A stretch of 62,214 nucleotides of DNA from JAAUQA01 sp036351435 (lineage in GTDB: Bacteria > Pseudomonadota > Gammaproteobacteria > Competibacterales > Competibacteraceae), in the NCBI GenBank assembly GCA_036351435.1, contig JAZBPA010000076.1:1-62214 (forward strand), in the 5' to 3' direction. Made by a program: the position numbers and the translations under genes. Shown here piece after piece: positions 24,632 through 33,944 of this stretch. The notes below the pieces were generated by a model. That model was not told the DNA's origin, ran no database searches, and worked only from the letters and a program-made list of their open reading frames with translations. The stretch's first letter is position 1. Each line of letters begins with the position of its first letter.

Positions 24632-25135
24632 TTAGCGAGTGCCCAACCGGTTGAGTACTTCGCTAGTAATATCAACCTGATCGCTGGCGTAGATCGCGGC
24701 GCCGTCATTTAAAATCAAATCGAACCGCTCTTCCCTAGCCAACTTATTGATAACCTCAATCACGTCGCGTTGGAATTTGCTCAACTCCTCATTGCGCCGC
24801 AGATTAACATCCTCGCGAAATTCATCTGTGGAGCGCTTGAGTTCGCGTCGCTGCGCAAGAATATCGCGTTCTAAGTTGCGCCGTTGCGATTCACTCATGA
24901 CATCGCCGTCTTTCGCTAATTTCTGCTCCAAACTGCGCAGCGATTTTTGAGCATCGGCCAATCCTTTTTCCCGAGGTGCGAATTCCCTTTGCAAGCGCTT
25001 GTTAGCGCCCTCAGCCTGAGGTGCTTCGCTGAGAATTTTAGCGGTATTGACAAAGCCGATCTTCAATTCTGCAGCTTGGAGAGCGGAAACTGGCAATACG
25101 CTTACCAACGAAAAGAATAACAACAGACCCTTCAA
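24632..25135 (-). CDS. skp: periplasmic chaperone Skp (OmpH)
   Basis: A 167-residue periplasmic chaperone that holds unfolded outer-membrane proteins for the Bam complex. I prefer the TTG at 25133-25135, which has AGGAG eight bases upstream and opens a normal signal peptide (KGLLLFFSLVSVLPVSALQA). An ATG at 25171 that overlaps the bamA stop codon by one base is possible and would add 12 residues. The mature part begins AELKIGFVNTAKILSEAPQAEGA and continues with long coiled-coil tentacle helices rich in Arg, Glu and Lys. It sits directly after bamA as usual. Confidence 0.93.
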   Translation of the reverse strand: MKGLLLFFSLVSVLPVSALQAAELKIGFVNTAKILSEAPQAEGANKRLQREFAPREKGLADAQKSLRSLEQKLAKDGDVMSESQRRNLERDILAQRRELKRSTDEFREDVNLRRNEELSKFQRDVIEVINKLAREERFDLILNDGAAIYASDQVDITSEVLNRLGTR

Positions 25136-25170
25136 GGTAGATACTCCTGGTTTCGTGACAGTGGATAACA

Positions 25171-27450
25171 TTAGAACGGTACGCCCACGGAAAACTGGAA
25201 GGTTTCCGTCTCGTCCCCGTCCTGAGTATTCAAAGGTTCGGCGATACTGAATACTAACGGACCTAGCGGTGATAACCAAACAACTTGGATACCTGTTGAA
25301 TAACGCAGATCTCCTGCATCGAAATCACTGACGGTGGCAAACACATTGCCGATGTCAAAAAAAGCACTCATCCGTACATTTTGCGAATCATCCAAAAAAG
25401 GTACTGGAAAAATCAAATCCGCACCCCCGACTACTTTAAAGCTACCTCCTCTCGGTTCGTCGTTGCTAAACCGAGGACCCAACGTATTAGTCTTGAAGCC
25501 TCTGACCGTACGAAGGCCGCCGGCGAAATAATTTTCATAGAAAGGGTATTCAAGCGTGTTGCCGTAGGCATCGCCATACCCGAGATCACCACGGAACGAT
25601 ATAATTAAGGATGGCGTTAATGATAGAAAACTATTGTACCGATAATCCAGCTTATAGAATTCTAAATCCCCACCCGGCAAAGCGATCTCGGCTGATACTC
25701 GGTTCAAACTACCGCGTTCCGGAAAGATAAGCCGGTTACGACTGTCTCTGGAAAAGCTGAGAAACAGTTTGAAATTTTGATACTCATCGCCGTTTTCGTC
25801 GATAAAATCAAAAATTTCTTGCGGTGTCTCAGACGTTGTCTTGACTTGCACGCCCTCAAACCCAAAACCTACCCGAAGCGTATCTTCTTCGGTCAATGGA
25901 AAGCCGTAGTTGATTTCAGCACCGTAATCGTCCAGCAAATAATCGGCAGTGTTGGATTCCGATGCGTCCCGTTCTCGATAATATAAGCGAAACCCTCGGC
26001 TGATGCCGTCCAATGTGTAGTAAGGATTATTGTAAGCAATACTATAGACGGTACTGATATTGCTGTTGTTGAAAGTCAGATTGAGTTGGTTACCGGTACC
26101 AAGGAAGTTGCTTTGATTGACGCTGGCATTGAGCAAAACGCCGGATTCCTGGCCATAGCCGATACCAAATAAAACATTACCTGAGGCCTGTTCGGTGATC
26201 TTGTAGTCGATATCAACCTGATCTACGGTGCCCGGCACTTGTTCTGTTTTTAAATCAACACTTTCCATAAACGTCAACCGTTCCAGTCGTTCTTTGGAAC
26301 GATTGACGTCCTTGGTCGCGAACCAACTACCTTCGGTTTGGCGCATTTCACGGCGGAGCACTTCATCCTGAGTCTTGGTATTTCCCTGGAAGTTGATGCG
26401 ACGCACATACATCCGTTTACCGGGATCGACAACAAAATTCAAGTTGACCTGCTGATTGGCCTCATCCAAGGTGGGCACTGCGTTGATATTGGCCAGCGCA
26501 TAACCATCATCACCCAAGCGGTCACCGATCTGTTGCACGCTTTCCACCACGGCGCTGCGCGAGAAGGTGTCGCCGGGTTTTACCACCAATAACGGCAGTA
26601 GTTCTTCTTCAGACACCAGTAAATCACCCGACAACTGCACGTCTTGGATGGTGTAAGGCTGACCTTCGGTGATATTGATAGTGATGTAGATATCTTTCTT
26701 GTCGGGGGTGATAGAGACTTGGGTAGACTCCACATTGAAATTGAGATAACCCCGATCCAGATAAAATGAGCGCAAGGCTTCGATATCCGCTTCCAATTGT
26801 TGCTTGGCGTAACGGTCGTCTCTGGTGACAAAAGATAACCAACCGGTAGTGTCCAGTTGGAATTGCTTGAGCAGTTCCTTATCCGAGAAGGCTTGATTAC
26901 CGACGATGTTGATCTGACTGATCCGGGCACTGACCCCTTCAGAAATCTCCAGAGTTACAGCAACCCGATTGCGTTCCAGTGGCGTGACCTGAGTATTCAA
27001 TTGGACTGCATATTTGCCGCGGCTGAAATACTGATTTAACAGTTCTTGTTCTATTTTGTCCAAGATCGCGCGGTCGAACACCTGACCTTCTGCTAATCCG
27101 ACGTCTCTTAGCGCTGTTTTCAGCTCGTCCTCGGAAATGTCTTGGTTGCCGGTGATGGTGATTTCAGCAATCGCTGGTCGTTCGGTGACGATGACCGTCA
27201 ATACGTTGTCACCGCGGCGCTCCAAGTTGACGTCGGTAAAAAAGCCCGTTTTGAACAGCGCCCGAATGATTTCCGGGTAATCATCTTCCTCTACGGTCGA
27301 ACCGATACTGACCGGCAAGTAATTGAATACCGTACCGGCCGAAATGCGTTGTAACCCCTCGACCTGAATATCTTCAATCACAAAAGCGGCGTGGACCCCA
27401 ATGGGCATCCATAGCCAAAATGATAACAGCAACGCTTGGCGAATATTCAT
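25171..27450 (-). CDS. bamA: outer-membrane protein assembly factor BamA
   Basis: A 759-residue outer-membrane protein, the central subunit of the Bam complex that folds beta-barrel proteins. A signal peptide (LLLSFWLWMPIGVHA) is followed by five POTRA domains over about residues 22-420 (for example FVIEDIQVEGLQRIS and RRINFQGNTKTQDEVLRREMRQ). A 16-strand barrel fills the rest, with the conserved GGLRTVRGFKTNTLGPR loop near 665 and a C-terminal Phe (QFSVGVPF), the barrel signature. It starts four bases after rseP stops. Confidence 0.97.
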   Translation of the reverse strand: MNIRQALLLSFWLWMPIGVHAAFVIEDIQVEGLQRISAGTVFNYLPVSIGSTVEEDDYPEIIRALFKTGFFTDVNLERRGDNVLTVIVTERPAIAEITITGNQDISEDELKTALRDVGLAEGQVFDRAILDKIEQELLNQYFSRGKYAVQLNTQVTPLERNRVAVTLEISEGVSARISQINIVGNQAFSDKELLKQFQLDTTGWLSFVTRDDRYAKQQLEADIEALRSFYLDRGYLNFNVESTQVSITPDKKDIYITINITEGQPYTIQDVQLSGDLLVSEEELLPLLVVKPGDTFSRSAVVESVQQIGDRLGDDGYALANINAVPTLDEANQQVNLNFVVDPGKRMYVRRINFQGNTKTQDEVLRREMRQTEGSWFATKDVNRSKERLERLTFMESVDLKTEQVPGTVDQVDIDYKITEQASGNVLFGIGYGQESGVLLNASVNQSNFLGTGNQLNLTFNNSNISTVYSIAYNNPYYTLDGISRGFRLYYRERDASESNTADYLLDDYGAEINYGFPLTEEDTLRVGFGFEGVQVKTTSETPQEIFDFIDENGDEYQNFKLFLSFSRDSRNRLIFPERGSLNRVSAEIALPGGDLEFYKLDYRYNSFLSLTPSLIISFRGDLGYGDAYGNTLEYPFYENYFAGGLRTVRGFKTNTLGPRFSNDEPRGGSFKVVGGADLIFPVPFLDDSQNVRMSAFFDIGNVFATVSDFDAGDLRYSTGIQVVWLSPLGPLVFSIAEPLNTQDGDETETFQFSVGVPF

Positions 27451-27454
27451 AGGG

Positions 27455-28819
27455 TTATCCGAACAAGCGAGCCAGATCGTTGAAGAACGCTAGGCCCATT
27501 AGCATAACCAACAACACGATACCGACGCGTTGCCCAAGTTCCTGAGCGGTGTCCGACAAAGGACTGCCCTTTACAAACTCAATAAAGTAGTACAACAAAT
27601 GACCTCCATCCAGTACCGGCACCGGCAACAGATTCAATACACCCAAGCTAATACTGACCAGCGCCAAAAAGGACAGGAAGGGAATCAATCCGATACTAGC
27701 CGACTGGCCGGCAAACTGTGCAATAGTGATGGGGCCACTAATATTGTCTAACGAAGCCTTACCAATCAGCATACGGCCCATCATGCGTAGCGTAAATAAG
27801 GCCATTTCTCCGGTCTTGACCACGGCTTCGCCTAAGGCTTGAATCGGTCCGTAGCGAGTCACTATGCGCACGGCATCGGCAAAATCGTCCGGTACTTGCA
27901 CCAATGCGCCGACTCGTCCGATGACCCCTTGTTCGGTTTCGATTGGATCGGGTATCACCGTTAAGGTCTGTACAGCACCGTCCCGTTCAATACCTACGTT
28001 CAGAGGCGTGTTGGGTTGTTGCCGAACCATCCCAGCCCACTGTTGCCAATCGGCAATCGGTTGTCCGTCTACCGTCACGACGCGGTCTCCAGCTTGTAAA
28101 CCGGCCTGTTGCGCAGCTCCGTTATCCTGTACTTCGGCGATCACTGCCGGTAATCGTGGTTGTTGCATGGCCAAGCCCAGTTGTTCTAACAGCTGATCAG
28201 CTTGTCGCGCATCTGGAAGTGAGCTGAGATCCAGTGTGCGAAACAGTACCCGTTGATCGGCATCTTTCACCTGGATAACAATGTTATCAGTCGCCATAGC
28301 TCGATCTAACAGCGCCAGATTGACATCACGCAGAGTCGGCGTGTCTTGGTCGTCCACTGCGATAATGAGATCACCTTGCTGAAACCCTGCCTGCGCCATC
28401 AGCGAATCGGCCGGCGGTTGCTCCAAGAGCGGACGCAGCCCAGGCACACCGACCATGAACATCAGCGTGTAGACTGCGATGGCGAACAAGAAATTGAATA
28501 TCGGTCCGGCAGCCACAATGGCGATGCGAGAACTGACCGGTTGACGGTTGAACGCACGCTCGCGTTCTTGTGGATCTACATCGCCCTCGCGCTCGTCCAA
28601 CATGCGCACATAGCCCCCTAAAGGGATAGCAGTCACTGCGTATTCGGTACCGTCCACCTGGCCTCTTCGCAGCCAAAATGGCTTGCCGAATCCTATGGAA
28701 AATCGCAGCACCTTAACACCAAAACGGCGGGCCACCCAGAAATGGCCAAATTCATGAAATGTGATCAACAGGCCTAAAGTAACAATTAAGGCTAACAGGG
28801 AAATCACAAAATGGCTCAT
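27455..28819 (-). CDS. rseP: site-2 zinc metalloprotease RseP
   Basis: A 454-residue inner-membrane protease that cuts anti-sigma factor RseA within the membrane in the envelope stress response. The zinc site is in LITFHEFGHFWVARRFGVKV (residues about 18-37) and the second motif in PVPVLDGGHLLYYF near 405. Two PDZ domains lie between (AQAGFQQGDLIIAVDDQ and QAGLQAGDRVVTVDGQPI). Four membrane segments are seen. Its ATG overlaps the dxr stop codon by one base. Confidence 0.97.
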   Translation of the reverse strand: MSHFVISLLALIVTLGLLITFHEFGHFWVARRFGVKVLRFSIGFGKPFWLRRGQVDGTEYAVTAIPLGGYVRMLDEREGDVDPQERERAFNRQPVSSRIAIVAAGPIFNFLFAIAVYTLMFMVGVPGLRPLLEQPPADSLMAQAGFQQGDLIIAVDDQDTPTLRDVNLALLDRAMATDNIVIQVKDADQRVLFRTLDLSSLPDARQADQLLEQLGLAMQQPRLPAVIAEVQDNGAAQQAGLQAGDRVVTVDGQPIADWQQWAGMVRQQPNTPLNVGIERDGAVQTLTVIPDPIETEQGVIGRVGALVQVPDDFADAVRIVTRYGPIQALGEAVVKTGEMALFTLRMMGRMLIGKASLDNISGPITIAQFAGQSASIGLIPFLSFLALVSISLGVLNLLPVPVLDGGHLLYYFIEFVKGSPLSDTAQELGQRVGIVLLVMLMGLAFFNDLARLFG

Positions 28820-30006
28820 TATGCCTCCGCAGCCAGAGCGCTGATCCTTTCGAAGGCGATTTGACGCGCTTGATGATCGCTGTCCAGCACAGTTTGCAAG
28901 GCAGTAACCTCCTGAACAGTAGCCCGCTCCAAGGTATGTTCAATGACCTCGGCAATAGCGGTAAAGGGTAGGCGTTCCTCAAGAAAGGCATGTACCGCCA
29001 CTTCATTGGCGGCATTTAGCGTGGCAGCTGCGGTACCGCCTCTCTGCAATGCGGCAAAAGCTAACTTTAAGCAAGGAAACCGTGTGTAATCCGGCGGTTG
29101 AAAATCCAATCTGCCAATCTGGAACAAATCGAGCGAGGCCACTCCAGAAGTCATGCGTTTTGGCCAAGCCAGCGCATGAGCGATGGGGACCCGCATATCT
29201 GGATTACTGAGTTGGGCTAGCAATGAACCATCTGCATATTCGACCAGCGAGTGAATGATGCTTTGCGGGTGTACGACCACTTGAATCTGTTCCGGTTCGG
29301 CATTGAATAACCAATGGGCCTCAATCGCTTCCAGGCCCTTATTCATCATCGTTGCCGAATCCACCGAAATTTTCCTTCCCATACTCCAATTCGGGTGCGC
29401 GCAAGCTTGTTCAGGGCTTGCTGTTGTCAATTGCGCCAGCGGAGTTTCTCTAAAAGGTCCGCCTGAACCGGTCAGTAGGATACGGGTAACACCCGTCTGG
29501 GCAAGGCCGTCCGAATAATTTTTCGGTAGGCATTGGAAAACGGCATTATGCTCGCTATCAATCGGTAACAGGGTAGCACCATAATTTCGGACGGCCTCCA
29601 TGAACAGCCGTCCGGCTAACACCAGTGCTTCCTTGTTAGCCAATAAGACCCGTTTACCGGCCCGCACTGCTTCAAGCGTAGGTAACAGCCCGGCTGCGCC
29701 GACGATAGCTGCCATGACATACTGGGCTTGCGGTAAGGCAGCAATTTGTCGCAAACCGTCTTCACCGCTTAACACTTGAGTCGAGACACCATTGGCGCGA
29801 AACCGGTCGGCTAACTGCTGAGCGGCATTTGCATTGCCAACGACCGCGTAAAGCGGTGCCCACTCCAGGCATTGTTGATACAGCTTGTCGACCCGGTGAT
29901 GAGCACTTAATGCGACCACCTGGAACTGTTGGCGTTGTTGCTGCAGTACGGCTAAGGTGCTTACGCCGATAGAGCCGGTAGAACCCAGTATGCTGACACC
30001 GATCAT
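28819..30006 (-). CDS. dxr: 1-deoxy-D-xylulose 5-phosphate reductoisomerase
   Basis: A 395-residue enzyme of the non-mevalonate isoprenoid pathway that makes methylerythritol 4-phosphate using NADPH. The nucleotide site is GVSILGSTGSIGVSTLAVLQ at the start; other landmarks are LLANKEALVLAG, LLPIDSEHNAVFQCL (metal ligands), TGSGGPFRE and MGRKISVDSATMMNKGLE. I choose the ATG at 30006 because it gives the family-typical short N-terminus; a TTG at 30030 with GGAA upstream would add eight residues. Confidence 0.96.
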   Translation of the reverse strand: MIGVSILGSTGSIGVSTLAVLQQQRQQFQVVALSAHHRVDKLYQQCLEWAPLYAVVGNANAAQQLADRFRANGVSTQVLSGEDGLRQIAALPQAQYVMAAIVGAAGLLPTLEAVRAGKRVLLANKEALVLAGRLFMEAVRNYGATLLPIDSEHNAVFQCLPKNYSDGLAQTGVTRILLTGSGGPFRETPLAQLTTASPEQACAHPNWSMGRKISVDSATMMNKGLEAIEAHWLFNAEPEQIQVVVHPQSIIHSLVEYADGSLLAQLSNPDMRVPIAHALAWPKRMTSGVASLDLFQIGRLDFQPPDYTRFPCLKLAFAALQRGGTAAATLNAANEVAVHAFLEERLPFTAIAEVIEHTLERATVQEVTALQTVLDSDHQARQIAFERISALAAEA

Positions 30007-30046
30007 GGCCTTGTGTCTCGCTGTCGACAAGCAGCTTTTCCGGTAT

Positions 30047-30865
30047 TCATCTCAGCAAACCTTGTGCGCCCAGCAAAAACACTGGAGCGGCGGCGGTCAA
30101 ACTGTCTATGCGATCCAAAACGCCTCCATGCCCCGGTAGCAAGGAGCCACTATCTTTAACCTCGTGCTGGCGTTTGGCCATACTTTCGAATAAGTCTCCA
30201 ATAATGGAAAACAATACCGCCACCATGGCGATAACGGTCAGTAACAGCCATTGAAGCCCCGCTAGACCCAGGAATGTAGCGCCCAACAGGGTAAAAAACA
30301 ATGTTGCAACTAGTGCGCCTATCGCGCCCTCCCAGGTCTTTCCCGGACTGATGCGAGGCGCCAACTTGCGCCGGCCCCAACGCCGTCCGGCAAAGTAGGC
30401 ACTACTGTCGGCAAGCCAGATCAGCATCATTAGGAACAATACATATGCTGGACCGAAAAACTCAGCGTCATGTAGGTGCATCAGCGCGATCCAGGGGGTT
30501 ACCAAGGTCATGATTCCCGCTGCCCCCCACAGCAATCGTGGATTACGTTGTTGGGGAGCACTGGTATAGCGCCACAACCAAGTAAGCACATAGCACCAGT
30601 AAACTGAAGCGACTGCCAAAATCAGCCAGATAAACGAATGATTCGCCAGCATTGGCCATACCAACAGCGTCGCCGCTAATATAACGGCGCAATAACCCAG
30701 GCGAGCTATTGGTCCGGCAAGCCCTAGCATGCCACCCCACTCCCAGGCTCCCAGGAGGATAATCAGCAATAAAGCGACGCCGAACCAGACTGTGGGTAGC
30801 GTTAAAATACCCCATGCGGCCATAGAACCCAGTATCATTCCAGTAACGATCCGTTGTTTAAGCAC
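30047..30865 (-). CDS. cdsA: phosphatidate cytidylyltransferase
   Basis: A 272-residue polytopic inner-membrane enzyme making CDP-diacylglycerol from phosphatidic acid and CTP. Several hydrophobic helices precede the catalytic and signature text LADSSAYFAGRRWGRRKLAPRISPGKTWEGAIG, and SIIGDLFESMAKRQHEVKDSGSLLPGHGGVLDRIDSL is the family signature at the C-terminus. It overlaps uppS by eight bases. Confidence 0.97.
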   Translation of the reverse strand: MLKQRIVTGMILGSMAAWGILTLPTVWFGVALLLIILLGAWEWGGMLGLAGPIARLGYCAVILAATLLVWPMLANHSFIWLILAVASVYWCYVLTWLWRYTSAPQQRNPRLLWGAAGIMTLVTPWIALMHLHDAEFFGPAYVLFLMMLIWLADSSAYFAGRRWGRRKLAPRISPGKTWEGAIGALVATLFFTLLGATFLGLAGLQWLLLTVIAMVAVLFSIIGDLFESMAKRQHEVKDSGSLLPGHGGVLDRIDSLTAAAPVFLLGAQGLLR

Positions 30866-31622
30866 TGTTACCTAATCCCGCCGCCACCTGCTCATCAGTT
30901 CGACCGAACCGTCGTTGCCGCTGGGCAAACGCAAGCAATGCTTCATCCAGGGAGTGGGTATCGAAATCGGGCCACAATTGATCAGTGAAAAAAAATTCAG
31001 TGTAAGCCAATTGCCAGAGTAGAAAATTACTGATGCGTTGCTCGCCACCGGTACGGATAAACAGATCGGGTTCGGGTAAATCGTGCAGGCACAGGTATTG
31101 TTGAATATGTTCACACGAGATCGCTTGCGGGTCTACATGACCCGCAAGCACTTGTTGCGCTAACTGGCGAGTAGCTTGGAGAATATCCCAACGACCACCG
31201 TAATTAGCCGCTATGACTAGAATCAACCCGGAATTGGCCGCTGTTTTTGTTTCGGCCTCATCCATCAGAGTTTGCAGCTCTTGCGTAAATGCAGCGCGTT
31301 CGCCGATGAACCGTATCCGGATGTTGTTCTCCAGCAGTCGACGAACCTCCGTGCGCAGTGTGGTGAGAAACAATTCCATCAAAAAATTGACTTCGGAGGC
31401 GGGACGTTGCCAATTCTCGCTACTGAAAGCGAATAGGGTTAACACATCCACGTTCTGCTCTTGACAGGCTTTGGCGATCCGCCGGACCGCTTTAGCACCC
31501 TCCCGATGGCCGGCTGGCCTTGGTAGTAATCGCCGTTTGGCCCATCGACCATTACCATCCATGACTATAGCGATGTGATTGGGTATGCGCGCCTGCGGAT
31601 CAGAGGTTGCAAAAAAAGTCAT
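30858..31622 (-). CDS. uppS: undecaprenyl diphosphate synthase
   Basis: A 254-residue cis-prenyltransferase that builds the C55 lipid carrier for peptidoglycan and polysaccharides. The opening HIAIVMDGNGRWAKRRLLPR carries the catalytic Asp; GHREGAKAVRRI, FAFSSENWQRPASEV and the C-terminal PDLFIRTGGEQRISNFLLWQLAYTE follow, as in the family. It begins four bases after frr and overlaps cdsA. Confidence 0.97.
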   Translation of the reverse strand: MTFFATSDPQARIPNHIAIVMDGNGRWAKRRLLPRPAGHREGAKAVRRIAKACQEQNVDVLTLFAFSSENWQRPASEVNFLMELFLTTLRTEVRRLLENNIRIRFIGERAAFTQELQTLMDEAETKTAANSGLILVIAANYGGRWDILQATRQLAQQVLAGHVDPQAISCEHIQQYLCLHDLPEPDLFIRTGGEQRISNFLLWQLAYTEFFFTDQLWPDFDTHSLDEALLAFAQRQRRFGRTDEQVAAGLGNSA

Positions 31623-31626
31623 TACC

Positions 31627-32184
31627 TCAAATTTCCAGTAACTCCGCTTCCTTTGTTTCTAATAACTTATCGACCTCGCTGACATATTTATCGGTAAGTT
31701 TCTGAATGGCATCCTGAGCGCGGCGTTCTTCGTCTTCAGTCGTTTCTTTTTCCTTGAGCAGGTCCTTGAGGTCGGCATTAGCGTCGCGGCGAATATTACG
31801 AATCGCTACCCGGGCGCCTTCTCCTTCGTGGCGCACTATTTTGACCATGTCCCGGCGGCGTTCTTCGGTGAGTGGTGGCAGAGGAATGCGCATGACAGTT
31901 CCGGCCGTGGTGGGATTCAGTCCTAAATCGGAGGTCAGAATCGCTTTCTCAATCGGGCCAGTCATATTCTTTTCCCAAGGCGAAATAACCAAGGTGCGCG
32001 CATCGCTGACCGAGATGGAAGCAACCTGACTCAACGGGACGTCGGAACCGTAATAGTTGACGGTAATATGGTCCAGTAAACTGGCATGGGCACGCCCAGT
32101 CCGGAGTTTTTGCAATTCATGCTTAAGGCTGTCGACGCTTTTCGCCATGCGTGAGGCGGCATCTTGCTTGATGTCTTCAATCAT
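31627..32184 (-). CDS. frr: ribosome recycling factor
   Basis: A 185-residue cytosolic factor that splits post-termination ribosomes with EF-G, exactly the usual length. Landmarks are LKHELQKLRTGRAHASLLDHI, YYGSDVPLSQVASISV, ISPWEKNM, GTVMRIPLPPLTEERRRDMVK and VAIRNIRRDAN. It lies six bases after pyrH. Confidence 0.98.
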   Translation of the reverse strand: MIEDIKQDAASRMAKSVDSLKHELQKLRTGRAHASLLDHITVNYYGSDVPLSQVASISVSDARTLVISPWEKNMTGPIEKAILTSDLGLNPTTAGTVMRIPLPPLTEERRRDMVKIVRHEGEGARVAIRNIRRDANADLKDLLKEKETTEDEERRAQDAIQKLTDKYVSEVDKLLETKEAELLEI

Positions 32185-32190
32185 GTCGCA

Positions 32191-32916
32191 TTACCCTTTT
32201 ATCACGGTTGTACCCACCTGCTCTCCGCAAACAATCCTTAGTAAATCTCCACTGTGGTTGATATTAAACACCTTAAGTGGCATGCCGTGCTCTCGGCACA
32301 AAACCAGTGCAGTTGCATCCATCACCTGGAGCTTGCGTTGCAGCGCTTCGTCATAAGTCAACTGTTCATAGCGCTGAGCGTCTGGTACTTTGACCGGATC
32401 GGCTGAATATATGCCATCCACTTTGGTGCCTTTGAGGACCACTTCGGCGTTGATTTCAATCGAGCGTAGGCTGGCGGCAGAGTCGGTGGTAAAAAACGGG
32501 TTGCCGGTTCCGGCGGCGAAAATCACCACTCGGCCCTTTTCCAGGTGCCGGATAGCCCGGCGACGTAGATAATCTTCGCAGACCTCATTGATGCGGATAG
32601 CCGACATGACCCGGGCGAAAATGCCTCGCCGTTCCAACGCATCTTGCAAGGCTAGCGAGTTCATTACGGTAGCCAACATGCCCATATGATCGGCCGTTAC
32701 CCGGTCCATGCCGGCCGCTGCTAGGCCCGCACCACGAAATAAATTGCCGCCCCCGATTACAATGCCGATCTGCACCTTCAGTTGGTTTAGCTCACCGATT
32801 TCAGCGGCGATACGCTCAATCACCTTGGGGTCGATACCGTATTCGCTGTCGCCCATCAGTGCTTCACCACTGAGTTTGAGCAGAATCCTATTAAAAACCG
32901 GTTTTGAGTCCTGCAT
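32191..32916 (-). CDS. pyrH: uridylate kinase
   Basis: A 241-residue cytosolic UMP kinase of the amino-acid-kinase fold, normally hexameric and activated by GTP. It shows RILLKLSGEALMG at the start, QIGIVIGGGNLFRGAGLAAAGMDR, DHMGMLATVMNSLALQDALE, FAAGTGNPFFTTDSAA and VDGIYSADPVK. It follows tsf after 92 bases that contain a hairpin. Confidence 0.98.
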   Translation of the reverse strand: MQDSKPVFNRILLKLSGEALMGDSEYGIDPKVIERIAAEIGELNQLKVQIGIVIGGGNLFRGAGLAAAGMDRVTADHMGMLATVMNSLALQDALERRGIFARVMSAIRINEVCEDYLRRRAIRHLEKGRVVIFAAGTGNPFFTTDSAASLRSIEINAEVVLKGTKVDGIYSADPVKVPDAQRYEQLTYDEALQRKLQVMDATALVLCREHGMPLKVFNINHSGDLLRIVCGEQVGTTVIKG

Positions 32917-32954
32917 GAGATTCTAAGCGCGTTGATTAATACGTTAGCGGGGCA

Positions 32955-32990
32955 TCATCGCCATCGACGCTTTGATGACGATGGCGATGA
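32955..32990 (-). terminator. hairpin between tsf and pyrH
   Basis: TCATCGCCATCG (32955-32966) and CGATGGCGATGA (32979-32990) form a perfect twelve-base stem around a twelve-base loop. It is in the gap after tsf. No T-tract follows on the minus strand, so it may be a partial terminator or a processing/stability element that lowers pyrH relative to rpsB-tsf. Confidence 0.5.
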
Positions 32991-33008
32991 CTAAGAATGC
33001 TGGAGCGA

Positions 33009-33902
33009 TCAATCGCCTCGAACCTGGGACATGACTTCCTCGGCGAAATTGTCAGCCTTTTTCTCCAGCCCCTCACCCAGTTCGAAACGCTGGAAACCCA
33101 GGACCTCAGCCTTTGCCGGCTTAAGTAATTGCTCAATGGTCTGCTCGGGGTCCTTGACAAACGGTTGTCCCAACAGTGTCACTTCCGCCAAATATTTCCG
33201 CAGCCGTCCATCCACCATTTTCTCAATGATATTAGCGGGTTTACCACTCTCTGCAGCCTGTGCCGCAAAAATTTCCCGTTCTTTGGCCAGCAACTCGGCG
33301 GGGACTTGTGCAGCGTTGACGCATAGCGGACGAATAGCTGCGACATGCATAGCGATGTCTTTGGCTAATTCAGCGGTGCCGCCTTGCAACTCCACTACAG
33401 CACCAATGCGACCGCCATGATGCAGATAACTATTTAACAGCCCATCGGTCGTGCTGATCACACTGAAACGCCGTACCTGGATATTTTCCCCGATTTTAGC
33501 AACCAAGTCTTGACGGACTTGATCAACGCTGTGCTCACCGTCCAGCGGTAAGGCCAGTAATTCAGCGGTATCAGTGGGGCGGCTCGCCAATATCAGGTCG
33601 GCGACTGCCGCAGCAAAATCCTGAAACTCTTGTCGTTTGCTGACAAAATCAGTCTCACTATTGATTTCCACTAAAGCCACGGTCTTGTCATCAGCGGCGT
33701 GGCGAATGACTATCAGTCCCTCAGCGGCAACACGCCCAGCCTTTTTGGCAGCTTTAGCCTGACCGGTCTTGCGCATGAGTTCCACGGCGGCCTCGATATC
33801 GCCACCGGCTTCCTGCAAGGCTTTTTTACATTCCATCATGCCGGAGCCGGTGCGCTCACGTAGTTCTTTGACGAGCGCTGCGGTAATCTCTGCCATCTTC
33901 AC
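33009..33902 (-). CDS. tsf: elongation factor Ts
   Basis: A 297-residue nucleotide exchange factor for EF-Tu. The N-terminal UBA-like domain is ITAALVKELRERTGSGMMECKKAL, followed by the EF-Tu-contacting text NSETDFVSKRQEFQDFA (about residue 79-95) and, near 225-260, IIEKMVDGRLRKYLAEVTLLGQPFV. Length is close to the usual 283-300. It starts 42 bases after rpsB, the universal partner. Confidence 0.98.
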   Translation of the reverse strand: MKMAEITAALVKELRERTGSGMMECKKALQEAGGDIEAAVELMRKTGQAKAAKKAGRVAAEGLIVIRHAADDKTVALVEINSETDFVSKRQEFQDFAAAVADLILASRPTDTAELLALPLDGEHSVDQVRQDLVAKIGENIQVRRFSVISTTDGLLNSYLHHGGRIGAVVELQGGTAELAKDIAMHVAAIRPLCVNAAQVPAELLAKEREIFAAQAAESGKPANIIEKMVDGRLRKYLAEVTLLGQPFVKDPEQTIEQLLKPAKAEVLGFQRFELGEGLEKKADNFAEEVMSQVRGD

Positions 33903-33944
33903 TATCCTCTACTCTTCTTCAAAACGTTAGGCTGTAACGATACG